Shown one piece after another: positions 55,061 to 64,000 of a stretch of DNA of 64,000 bases. This DNA comes from Siphonodentalium dalli (taxonomy: Eukaryota; Mollusca; Scaphopoda; Gadilida; Siphonodentaliidae). The stretch covers positions 96,398,707 to 96,462,706 of the forward strand of contig CP136067.1 of NCBI GenBank assembly GCA_032622095.1, given 5' to 3'. A program made the position numbers and the translations under genes. How positions within the stretch are numbered: position 1 is the stretch's first letter; each line of letters opens with the position of its first letter. The notes beneath the pieces are model-generated. The model worked only from the letters and a program-made list of their open reading frames with translations. It did not search any database and was not told where the DNA came from.

Positions 55061-55933
55061 ATACGTTCACTGCCACTACGAGTTATTAAACTCGTAGTAA
55101 ACGGTTCCATGGGGACTGCTACAACGAATTAACTCGTTGTAATGTTCATACCACATAAATAATAACACAAACCGCAAGCAATGTTGGTGTATGCGCCAAT
55201 ACATGTCCAACGATCCCATTGATCGATTTTATATGTATAATTACGATGGCTTGAGATACAACGATTCCCACAGCCCAAACAAGGGGTGGGGTCCAGTTAG
55301 AAAGCTTGGTAGGATACTCCAATTCACCAGGACCTCTGCTGTACGTCCCTGAACCATGATACACATGTGCAGCCATTCCCAGACACATTGTGTATATATA
55401 AAGGAACTATCGTGCTTCATACAATTTTTGTCGATCAAATCCGTGTCAAATGAAAGATGAAACGTGTTATAAAGCTCCTACGAGATAACTAGTAGTCGGC
55501 ACCTGGGATGAAACTCACCAGTGGTCATCGCTGGTACCAGCTACGAGTTATCTCGTAGGTAAATACATATTATGTTTTTGATGTCTTATTCGACGTAGTC
55601 TGTACCAATTATCATATATAAATTCATTTACCATGTCTTACATACGATATGCTTGTACATGTATAGCACTCTTCGTCATCTAGGACACTGACAACGTAAT
55701 TGTATTTACCTACAAGATAACTCGTAGCTGGCACCAGGGATGAAACACTAATAAATTCCGTCCCAGTTGCCGACTACGAGTTATCTCGTAGTAACCTTAT
55801 AACACGTTTCAGCATCATATTGGTCGAACCATTACTCATACATATGTAAAATATCATCTACTATCGGCAAAACATCAAATCCCATGTTTGCATACAGGAT
55901 GGAATTACCCATTGGTTTTCGGCAGTGAACGTG
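55061..55933. mobile_element. piggyBac-like fold-back element with ACGAGTTA palindromes
   Basis: The left end ACGTTCACTGCC and right end GGCAGTGAACGTG (then TTAA, 55934-55937) are inverse. Inside, CTACGAGATAACT/ACGAGTTATCTCGTAG palindromes recur at 55075-55110, 55479-55560 and 55700-55800, giving nested hairpins. The left TTAA has decayed. A minus-strand ORF (55388-55146, 80 codons, hydrophobic C-terminal half) lies within; I cannot assign it. Confidence 0.7.
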
Positions 55934-55937
55934 TTAA

Positions 55938-56533
55938 TACTGCACAATGGAAGGGATGGAGAAGTAGAGAATAAACATCCAATTGTCTGTGAAGCAATGC
56001 AGACAGTTCTATTAAGCTAATATAACAAAATTGCTAGATTTACATCCCCTCCGACCCTATTTTTAGCCTCTTCCTAATTTTGTTTTTATTTGGATATCCT
56101 TAAAGATAAATTATTTTTCATGCATTCACTGTCAAATTACATTTCAATGACCCATTAATCAGTCTATTTTGATCAAATTGGATAATCTAAATCACACTGT
56201 ATTATATAAGATAGTATACTGCTTCAATATCTGGAACTGTCCATGACCATTTATGTTAAGAAGAATAAAATATCAAAAATAAAATTTGCATTCCCACCGC
56301 ATTTTTCTGAAAAAAACAATTTATTTATATTGGCGTTTGAGACATTCATTAATTGTGAAACATGAGACATTCATGACTTTTCATATGTACCCACTGTGAA
56401 AGGCTTGTGTCCCTTAAGTTAAGGAAAAGGAGAAAAACAAACATTTTCATACATATCGAGTTCTTAGGGGTTTGAAGTCCAAAGAAAAAATATTTTTGTT
56501 TGGGTTTCCCTGCCGACCCTGCATGTATTTTAC
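55938..56533. other. No gene recognised
   Basis: AT-rich spacer without repeat or coding signal. Confidence 0.4.
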
Positions 56534-56560
56534 TCCCCCCCCCCCCCCCCCCCCCCCCCG
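56534..56560. repeat. Poly(C) run, about 27 bases
   Basis: An uninterrupted C homopolymer; the exact length may be an assembly approximation. Confidence 0.85.
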
Positions 56561-56623
56561 TCCTAAAGGTTTTTTTTTATGCTTTTCAAGAAATGTTTTA
56601 TAAAAAAAATATACAATTTTATA

Positions 56624-57230
56624 CAGTAATCCCCTAAGTACTCGACTCCCCGAGAGCTTTCCGATGAATGGCAACAAGCCATATTTCCGACTAAATCCTG
56701 AAAAGTTACCCATAATTCTGCTGTGGTTAAAGGTACTCAACCCGTAAAGAGGGTCCCCATCTCAAGAGATTCCAACAACAACAATCCGATCAGAGGGTCC
56801 TATATTACTATTTCTTTGGCTTTGGGGGTAAAAAATATTTGATTCGAGTCGAGGAACCCATCAAACAAAGCTCAGAGTTATTAGATATTGATTTTTCAAA
56901 TTTGTTATGTTCTCGAGATTAGTACTAATAACTGCCGTAATCTGCTCTGGATGTGTACTCAAAATCTATTCAAACAGACAAGGATGAATAACTCTAAAAT
57001 CAAGTGGTAATTTTAACGCAATTTTTACTGAGTTCTGGGCCAGATAGTATTCCCGATAATGAAAAATAATAGATTTCTAAAATCGATATCTAACAAATCT
57101 GAGCTTTGATGGGTGACTTCCTCGACTCGAATCAAATATTTTTGACCCCCGAAGCCATTGAAATAGTAATTGAGAGGAGTTTTATCGGGTTGAGTACCTT
57201 TAAAGAAGTCAATTACTTAGGGCATTACTG
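56624..57230. mobile_element. Family A MITE interrupted by a TTAA element
   Basis: The MITE runs 56624-56730 and resumes at 57200-57230. The left arm is shortened to CAGTAATCCCCTAAGTACTC. The interruption lies exactly in the GGTTAAGGAG motif of the right arm. Confidence 0.93.
56731..57199. mobile_element. 469-bp piggyBac-like element nested in a MITE
   Basis: The ends AGGTACTCAACCCG and CGGGTTGAGTACCT are perfect inverses, flanked by TTAA at 56727-56730 and 57200-57203. Other family A copies show a single TTAA here. The interior has two near-inverse blocks with GAGCTTTGATGGGTGACTTC and GAGGAACCCATCAAACAAAG. It has no transposase. Confidence 0.94.
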
Positions 57231-57830
57231 TATATCTCAGAATGGGTTATTTTCTGTCGAAGCATTGTATTTATAACAGTTTACTAGTAGATAATGATAA
57301 TCAAAATTAAAGGCACACTTAATTTTCGAATGCACAGATCACATTATATACAATTTTCCATATTATATACCATTTAGAAAATGAACTAAACATAATATAT
57401 ATATATTCTACCGGAATATGGAACAGCTGTAGTGGCCGAGGCGTATCCTCCAAGCAGCCCTCTTAATTCAGATTGTTTGGCTTCGGCAATCCGCTACGGC
57501 AACAGTATGCCGTGGCCCAGTTTGCTTCAGCAAATTGCTTCGGCAATGCTGATTGCCATAGCCAATTATGAAGGCTGTCCAAGTGACAGAGATTCTGAGA
57601 TTCACACCAAGATTTCCACCGTTATTTACCCCAAAATGCAACATAATTCACAACTAAGAGATATAGTTATTCCCTATCCATTGAGAGTAATAGACTGGCA
57701 GTACAGACCAGATCAAAATTAGCACAGAACACATGTCAGAAACTTGACAAAAATAACACGTTCACAGTTTATTCAACCGAATAGGTTGATAATACAATGT
57801 TTTGGAGTTTCCTCTTTAAAATGATATATA
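57231..57830. other. No supported gene
   Basis: An open frame at 57432-57722 starts with GTG only, has no ATG and no clear exon borders. I left it unannotated. Confidence 0.4.
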
Positions 57831-58007
57831 CAGTAATGCTCTAATTAATCGACTCCTTAACCACAGCAGAATTATGGGTAACTTTTCAGGATTTAGTCGG
57901 AAATATGGCTTGTTGCCATTCATCGGAAAGCTCTCGGGGAGACTAAATCCTGAAAAGTTACCCATATTCTGCTGTGGTTAAGGAGTCGATTAATTAGAGC
58001 TTTACTG
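57831..58007. mobile_element. Family A MITE, 177 bp, asymmetric
   Basis: TA-flanked; the right arm lacks the CCATTCATCGG half, which shortens the hairpin. Confidence 0.9.
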
Positions 58008-58160
58008 TATAATAGATAATGTAATCTGGGGATTTGAAAATTAAGTGGGCCTTTAATCTAAAATAAATTAAAAGTCTGGCTGGAGAGCAAACTCCAGGCA
58101 GAGTTATCTCCCATCGCTCCGCTGAGATACATATCGCAGCGATAGCGGAGAGGGCGCTGT

Positions 58161-58610
58161 AGGTTACACACAACTAATTAATTTCCATAGGCGACAGTGT
58201 TAACTAAAAGTCCCGCCGGCCATGGGTTTGACCTATTTGAACTTCAAGTGGTCAATTTTCCCTTAGAACATCATCCTCTGCACCAGTATGTGACAACAAA
58301 CGCGCCCTTTTCAGTATTTTTTTCAAACGATAATCTTGCATTTCCACAACTACCCCATTTACTGCACAAAAATCAGCAGCATGAAAATACACCTTCCGTA
58401 ACTTCTGGACACCACCAGACTCTTCCTGGACATCTAAACATACACGATCGCCATATTTACGTAGGTTATGATTTTCTGTTCCCGATTAGGGATATTTCCC
58501 TCAATGATAATCAACCAATCAGCAGCCAGAATTTTTTTTTATGCCGACTCGAGTTTCCCTACACAAATTCAAGAAGCGTAACTCTATATAATTAGTTGTT
58601 TGTAACCTGT
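58161..58610. mobile_element. 450-bp element with 20-bp inverted ends
   Basis: AGGTTACACACAACTAATTA at the left and TAATTAGTTGTTTGTAACCT at the right (one mismatch). The 132-codon open frame inside begins at GTG and resembles nothing known to me. Confidence 0.6.
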
Positions 58611-58639
58611 ATGGAGTCTGGCTGGAGAGTGCAATTTGA

Positions 58640-58998
58640 GTCCTGATTATAGTGTGTCTGTCATTTGCAGAATGCAGTCATCTTCTCGGGAAAGTTTCTT
58701 TATTATCAATTTTCTATAGAAACTTAGATTCTATTTCTTTTTTAGTTTAGTTTCTCTACATCCCCAAATTGGCAGACAACACATTGCATAATTGAGGTTC
58801 CCAATGGGTGGAAATCACAATATTCACCATTTGGAAACATCAATCTCAGTCTATGTCTCCCATATTAGATGAGGCCATGCAGAATGAGGTCCCAATAGGG
58901 TGAATTTGGTGATGCTAGCCTGCTGTGCGGGATAGCATCACTAAATTCACCCTCTGGGAACCTCATTCTGCAAATAACTGGCACACTAAACTCAGACT
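58640..58998. mobile_element. Fold-back family B, composite copy
   Basis: It starts GATTATAGTGTGTCTGTCAT, contains CCCCAAATTGGCAGACAAC and GATGAGGCCATGCAGAATG, and ends TAACTGGCACACTAAACTC. Confidence 0.78.
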
Positions 58999-59050
58999 TG
59001 GATTCATGCAACTACTTTTCTCACACAATTGTTTGCAGACCAGACTAGTT

Positions 59051-59218
59051 AGGTAACTTTTCAGGATTTAGTTGGAAATATGGCTTGTTGCCATTCATCG
59101 GAAAGCTCTCCCCGAGAGCTTTCCGATGAATGGCAACAAGCCATATTTCTGACTAAATCCTGAAAATTTACCCATAATTCTGCTGTGGTTATGGAGTCGA
59201 TTACTTAGGGCATTACTG
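59051..59218. mobile_element. Family A MITE, left tip lost
   Basis: It begins inside the arm (AGGTAACTTTTCAGGATTTA); the right arm is complete and ends CATTACTG before TA. Confidence 0.88.
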
Positions 59219-59249
59219 TACATGATTAATTTTAGTGTGGCTTACACTG

Positions 59250-60135
59250 GAGAGCATGCCTGACTTTAGCATGCCTGTCATGTGCAGAATGAGGTCCCCA
59301 GAGGGTGAATTTAGTGACGCTATCCCACAAAGTGGGCTAGCATCACCAAATTCACCCTCTGGGGACCTCATTCTGCATGGCCTCATCTGCTATGGGAGAC
59401 ATAGACACAGATTTGAAGTTCCCAAATGGTGAATGTTGTGATGTACATCCATTGGAAACCTCGATTATGCAATGTGTTGTCTGCCAATTTGGGGATATAG
59501 AGAAACTAAACTAGAAAAGAAAGAGAATCTATGTGAAGCAGTTTCTATAGAAATTTAATAATAAAGAAACTTGCCAGAGAAGAAGCGGCCTAAGCAGAAT
59601 GAGGTCCTCAGAGGGTGAATTTGGTGATGCTAGCCCACTGTGGGATAGCGTCACTAAACTCACCAAGCCTGCAAATAGCGTGCCTGTCATTTACAGAATG
59701 AGGTCGCCAGAGGGTGAATTTAGTGATGCTATCCCGCATAGTGGGCTAGCATCACCAAATTCACCCTCTGGAGACCTCATTCTGCATAGGCCTCATCTTC
59801 TGGGAAGTATCTATAGTATCAAATTAACATTGTTTTTAGTTCTTCTAGGAAGTTTCTATATCCCATAATTTGCAGAAGATAAAATTCATATTAAATCGAG
59901 GTGCCCAATGGGTGAACATCACCAACTTCAAATGGGGAACTTCAATCTGATACTTGGTCTGCCATAGCAGTTGAGGGCCTAAGCAGAATGAGGTCCCCAG
60001 AGGGTGAATTTAGTGATGCTAGCCCGCTATGCGGGATATCGTCACTAAATTCACCCTCTGGGGACCTCATTTTGCAAATGACAGACACGCTATTTGCAGG
60101 CTTGAAACTCACCCTCTGGGGACCTCAACTCAGGC
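59250..60135. mobile_element. Fold-back family B, multi-module cluster
   Basis: At least three B modules in series (59284-59375, 59595-59780, 59985-60080) with AATTTGGGGATATAG and CACCAACTTCAAATGG linkers. It is probably two or more insertions or an internal duplication. Confidence 0.75.
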
Positions 60136-60825
60136 TTGCCTGCACTGGAGAGTGCAACTTTTCTACTGACTCAGCTGATCAAGTCAAGTATTAAATACCA
60201 TTCAATTAGAGTGTCTACCGGTGAATGTGGTGTGTACTTAATGCACTGTATTAAATGCCCTGGTACCAATTGTGAAGCAATGCATAGAATGCAAAACAAA
60301 TGTTCCCTCAGTAGGCATGTGGAGTTTAAATTGTTGGAACCACTGGGCGGTGCCCATTCAAGATTGATTAAATTATGGTGGTGAAGTACGGCTGATCATA
60401 TTGACATACTGTGACATAAAGTAACACATAGATATATGAGTTTTAATACTAGTAGTAATACTTGAATAATACACAAGCAATGTACACAAATGTGGCAGAC
60501 CCAATTATCTGGGTGATGTAATAGCTATAGAGCTCAAGATGGACTGAGGAAGCATACCGGTACATGTAGTCTCTTGGAAAATTGTAGTTACTTATATATT
60601 ATTTGGTTTAATACTTAATGAGGTACATGTATTTGGTAAAACACCTCAGGATTGGCCATGCTGTTATGGTCAGCGCGCATACTCCACGACCATATTTGGG
60701 GAGCTGCCTTCATTGTGTGATAGTCACTATTGTGGGCAACACACAAGATTCCCGTGAAGGAACCGAGCACCTGATATTCTGGTCTGCATCTTACTTACAA
60801 TATTGATATAATATAGTTTTATATA
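60136..60825. other. No supported gene
   Basis: A short frame at 60190-60384 has Cys/His residues, but no start, no partner exons and no family match that I can name. Confidence 0.4.
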
Positions 60826-61009
60826 CAGTAATGCCCTAAGTAATTGACTCCTTAACCACAGCAGAATTATGGGTAACTTTTCAGGATTTAGTCGGAAATA
60901 TGGCTTGTTGCCATTCATCGGAAAGCTCTCGCCATATTTCCGACTAAATTCTGAAAAGTTACCCATAATTCTGCTGTGGTTAAGGAGTCGATTACTTAGG
61001 GCATAACTG
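60826..61009. mobile_element. Family A MITE, 184 bp
   Basis: TA-flanked; one arm lacks the outer part of the inner hairpin (GAAAGCTCTCGCCATATTTC junction). Confidence 0.92.
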
Positions 61010-61010
61010 T

Positions 61011-61054
61011 ATATATATCTATATATACTAGTGTATATATATATATATATATAC
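61011..61054. repeat. (TA)n-rich microsatellite
   Basis: Alternating TA with a few C/G interruptions next to a family A insertion, consistent with preference for TA targets. Confidence 0.8.
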
Positions 61055-61189
61055 GGTATGTATGCCATAGTATGGTCCCCGAAACAAGTGGTTGTATAGG
61101 GGAAAGGTGTAATTATGTCCTAAGGGAATCATAAGGGTTCCACTCCTGAGGTGGAAAGTTTAGACAGACCTGCACAGAAAACTACCTAA

Positions 61190-61575
61190 TTCTTAAAGTG
61201 ATGTTAAACACTCCGGTAGGGTGATCCATTAGAAATGGAGAATAATCTTGCTCAAAGTAGTTATTTTTACAAATCTTAAATCCAAACTGACAACACACAC
61301 CACCATTATTATACATGTATATAAATTAAATTCAGTGGCTCTTGATGGCAAAATTGTTTTCGTTACTTTATCGCTGATAGTTGCGTCCTGAATTGAGAAT
61401 TAAATATTTACAATTGAGCATAGTTCAGATGATGCTTTCTATGGAGTGGTATGGTCGATATGCTTGAGATTTTCGGCCATGTACATGTAGTAGAATGCTA
61501 AATTCCGCCAGTTGGTATACTGCTTAAATACTAACTTAACAGTTTAATGCACCTGAACAAGTCCATAATACCGAA
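61190..61575. repeat. Dispersed repeat F, copy 4, inverted
   Basis: It is the inverse of the 4190-4560 copy (AAAGTGATGTTAAACACTCC at the start; CCTGAACAAGTCCATAATA at the end). Confidence 0.75.
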
Positions 61576-61866
61576 AGGAATCTATATGTATGCTATCTGA
61601 AGACCACACCAAGCATATTATATAACAATAAAGGTGACTTTAATCAAATTTTTAGAGGGGAAATTTGAGAACAACATTCTCAGCAAGTATAAACAAATTA
61701 TTGGAAATGATTAACTGCCATAAAAAGTACATGATCTGAACTAGTTCAAGGCTGAAATGAGTTATTTAATAGAGAGCAACGCTGCTTCAAGACAGTTAAC
61801 AGAATGTTAGTTTCTGCTCAAGTGGACTGTAATTATTCAACAAATATTGAACTATTTTGGATACTA
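61576..61866. other. No gene recognised
   Basis: AT-rich spacer. Confidence 0.4.
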
Positions 61867-62055
61867 CAGTAATGCTCTAAATAATCGACTCCTTAACCAC
61901 AGCAGAATTATGGGTAACTTTTCAGGATTTAGTCGGAAATATGGCTCGGGGAGAGCTTTCCGATGAATGGCAACAAGCCATATTTCTGACTAAATCCTGA
62001 AAAGTTACCCATAATTCTGCTGTGGTTAAGCAGTCGATTAATTAGAGCATTACTG
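61867..62055. mobile_element. Family A MITE, 189 bp, asymmetric
   Basis: TA-flanked; the left arm lacks the GTTGCCATTCATC segment, the right arm is whole. Confidence 0.93.
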
Positions 62056-62167
62056 TACCTTGATCCTTTTCAATCTTTAATAATTTAATTATAGACATGT
62101 ATGCAAAAGTATAATTAGTCACTTGCAGTATCCAACAATGACACTTTGTCTAAGAAAAAAACCCAAC

Positions 62168-62275
62168 TACTCGAGTCTGAGTTTAGTGTGCGTGTCATTT
62201 GCAGAAAGAGGTCCCCAGAGGGTGAATCGTGTGACGCTATCCCACACAGCGAGCTAGCATCACCAAATTCATTCC
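62168..62275. mobile_element. Fold-back family B fragment
   Basis: GTGTCATTTGCAGAAAGAGGTCC to AGCATCACCAAATTCATTC; the right arm is lost. Confidence 0.75.
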
Positions 62276-62391
62276 GAAGACAATCAATAGATGGAAAGAT
62301 ACTTCAGAATTCTGTTGAAAAGTGTGTAATGCAATTAGATGTATTATCTTCTCATTGTTTGATTGTGTTTGCTCAGTTTGATTTGCATTAA

Positions 62392-62575
62392 CCCTTTCAG
62401 TGCCAAGTCCAAATTTTGTATCAACCCATATTTCCTTGATCATTTTTCAAATTTATTGATTATAATAATGTGATACATTGATGGAAAGAGCTCTCAGAGC
62501 TCTTTCCATCAATGTGTCACATTAATATAATCAATAAATTTGAAAAATTATCAAGGAAATATGGGTTTTACAATA
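62392..62575. mobile_element. piggyBac-like palindromic MITE D, right-truncated
   Basis: TTAA (62388-62391) then CCCTTTCAGTGCCAAGTCC as in the intronic copy at 8593. The inverse arm breaks off after GGAAATATGGGTT. Confidence 0.87.
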
Positions 62576-62937
62576 ATCTTTCGTGATGATTGTTTTGCCA
62601 TCACTGTTCTCAGTCTCATAACCAAAAGAGTGTTTAAACGTCCATGATAGGAACATTGACAGGAAAACCATGATTATTTATTTTATTTTCAAAATTTGGT
62701 GCGTTCGATACGTTTTCCCGGAGTTTTCGGTGAGAATACATCCCGGCCAGAAATTCACTCTAAAGCGTCGGTTTCCACTATGAATAAAGATGGGAGTGAT
62801 ACTTTGCGCCAGGGAAATTGAAATTGCTGGTGCTGCTGGGCGCGAGTGCAATAGCGCCCGCTTCGTGAGGAGGACTGAAAAACCCACTATTCGCAGGGAC
62901 CTACTGCTAACAAACCCTTAAAGGAATTATTTCAGTT
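62576..62937. other. No supported gene
   Basis: I see no homology. It may be the 5' continuation of the retrotransposon relic that follows. Confidence 0.35.
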
Positions 62938-63740
62938 AGACAAAAAACTGTTCTCTAAAGGGAGTCCGTCATGGTTCTTCACTGTCAATTCCTCCATTAA
63001 AAAATTTAAGTTTGACACACATGAACTTAGACAATATGGAGGAATGCATATTAACTTATTTCAAAACGGATGAAGACAAAACACTCAAAATCTATTTAAA
63101 AAAAAGCATCATTTGTTTGGGAAAATCTGCAAAAAGTTCAAAATTCATACAGATCTGACATTGGGAATACCTAAATATCTGTCAAAATATCTTAATAATA
63201 CTTCAATGAGAATTGGAGCCCACATGCTTGCCATCGAGAAAGATAAGGACAAACGTCCGAAACCTGATACATGTATCCACAAACAAGTCTGTTCCTTGTG
63301 TGGACAACTTCAAGATGAAGAACAATTTTTACTCTTTTGTAAAAGTAATGAGAATCAGAGAATTAACTTAATGACAAAGCTTCGTTACAGTAATGCCCTA
63401 GATAATCGACTCCTTAACCACAGCAGAATTATGGGTAATTTTTCAGGATTTAGTCAGAAATATGGATTTTTGCCATTCATCCGAAAGCTCTCAGGAAATA
63501 TGGCTTGTTGCCATCCATTGGAAAGATCTCACTGAGAGCTTTCTGATGAATGGCAACAAGCCATATTTCCGACTAAATCCTGAAAAATTACCGATAATTC
63601 TTCTGTGGTGAAGGAGTCAATTATTTAGGGCATCACAGCCATCACTGTACTTAGATATTAATCCCATCTCTAAAAACTCTACAGAATCTACAAAAATAAT
63701 AAAAAGTATGCTTACCCTGTATTCCGAATATATGAGACTA
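62938..63740 (+). pseudogene. Non-LTR retrotransposon ORF2 C-terminal relic, split by a MITE
   Basis: Broken frames give a protein with the plan seen after the reverse transcriptase domain of LINE-type elements. The clearest part is a Cys motif VCSLCGQLQDEEQFLLFC at about 63280-63345. A stop at 63071 and frame change separate the earlier part (...GSPSWFFTVNSSIKKF). After the family A insertion (63388-63647) the frame resumes with DINPISKNSTES and ends near LTLYSEYMRLKSL. It is inactive. Confidence 0.65.
63388..63647. mobile_element. Family A MITE inside the LINE relic
   Basis: TA-flanked (TTCGTTA before, TACTTAG after). The inner part carries a diverged extra half-arm (GGAAATATGGCTTGTTGCCA). 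Confidence 0.9.
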
Positions 63741-64000
63741 AAGTCACTAGACCCAATTGATCCTTCATTATGTCACAACAACCTACTATCATGTTACATG
63801 TTATGTTGTCAGCTCAACATTCCTAAACTTTTTCTTTATCTTGTTATTCATATATTCTATGTGATATGACAGACACCATTGTATTCTTGTTAGTTTCAAA
63901 TATATCATCAATCATCATTATGGATGAAGGGTATGGGTGACTACTAGTACATGATATGGTACATGTAGTTAAATCATCCCGGATGTATTATTTGTGTGTT
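63741..64000. other. No gene recognised
   Basis: AT-rich sequence to the end of the window. Confidence 0.4.

Noticed and set aside
57432-57722. 96-codon open frame
   Set aside because: It starts with GTG, not ATG, and has no splice borders or recognised domain.
58197-58595. 132-codon open frame inside an inverted-end element
   Set aside because: It starts at GTG, has no known family and lies fully within a non-autonomous-looking element.
1-64000. tRNA, rRNA or other RNA genes
   Set aside because: I saw no clover-leaf with A and B boxes and no rRNA core; many hairpins exist but all fit fold-back transposons. A tRNAscan or Rfam search would decide.

Overview
The window is nuclear DNA from a repeat-rich invertebrate animal. 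It has AT-rich introns with GT..AG borders, tandem minisatellites, hundreds of bases of palindromic transposon debris per kilobase of coding sequence, and no sign of prokaryotic gene packing. The protein families present and the style of repeats suit a marine invertebrate, with a bivalve-like lophotrochozoan as the best guess. That taxonomic call is inference only.

Two real genes account for nearly all the credible coding sequence. On the + strand, five exons between 6959 and 27493 join in frame into a predicted 1,985-residue protein. Its order is a myristoylation-type N-terminus, a UBA-like domain, a charged coiled coil, a complete DEAH-box RNA helicase core with HA2 and OB-like regions, RNA-binding-like segments, and a RING-IBR-RING (RBR) ubiquitin ligase module that keeps its predicted catalytic cysteine. 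On the - strand, two exons (51315-49879 and 44182-43880) join in phase 0 into a 579-residue SLC45-family (MFS, H+/sugar type) transporter. A small two-frame ORF pair at 684-347 (-) has a poly(A) signal five bases after its stop and may be a small gene carrying a frameshift. A degraded non-LTR retrotransposon 3' end lies at 62938-63740.

The rest is mobile and tandem DNA. There are about 19 copies or fragments of one TA-flanked fold-back MITE (family A), about 16 loci of a second fold-back family with an 8-bp duplication (family B), several hAT-like elements with readable 8-bp target duplications, piggyBac-like TTAA elements, a 110-bp Mutator-like palindrome with a 9-bp duplication, and a 2.2-kb element filled with GAGATATCTC palindromes. 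Families of roughly 160-180 bp tandem units occur in arrays, two of them in opposite orientation 12 kb apart. Elements are often nested in one another, so relative insertion ages can be read.

The most striking structure is at 21812-23914, where the last intron of the helicase ends. A 48-bp minisatellite of about 43 units repeats the intron-exon border itself: each unit carries a splice-acceptor-like tract plus the first 31 bases of the exon. Only the last acceptor joins in frame without an immediate stop. The helicase-RBR gene therefore sits behind a long ladder of decoy acceptors.
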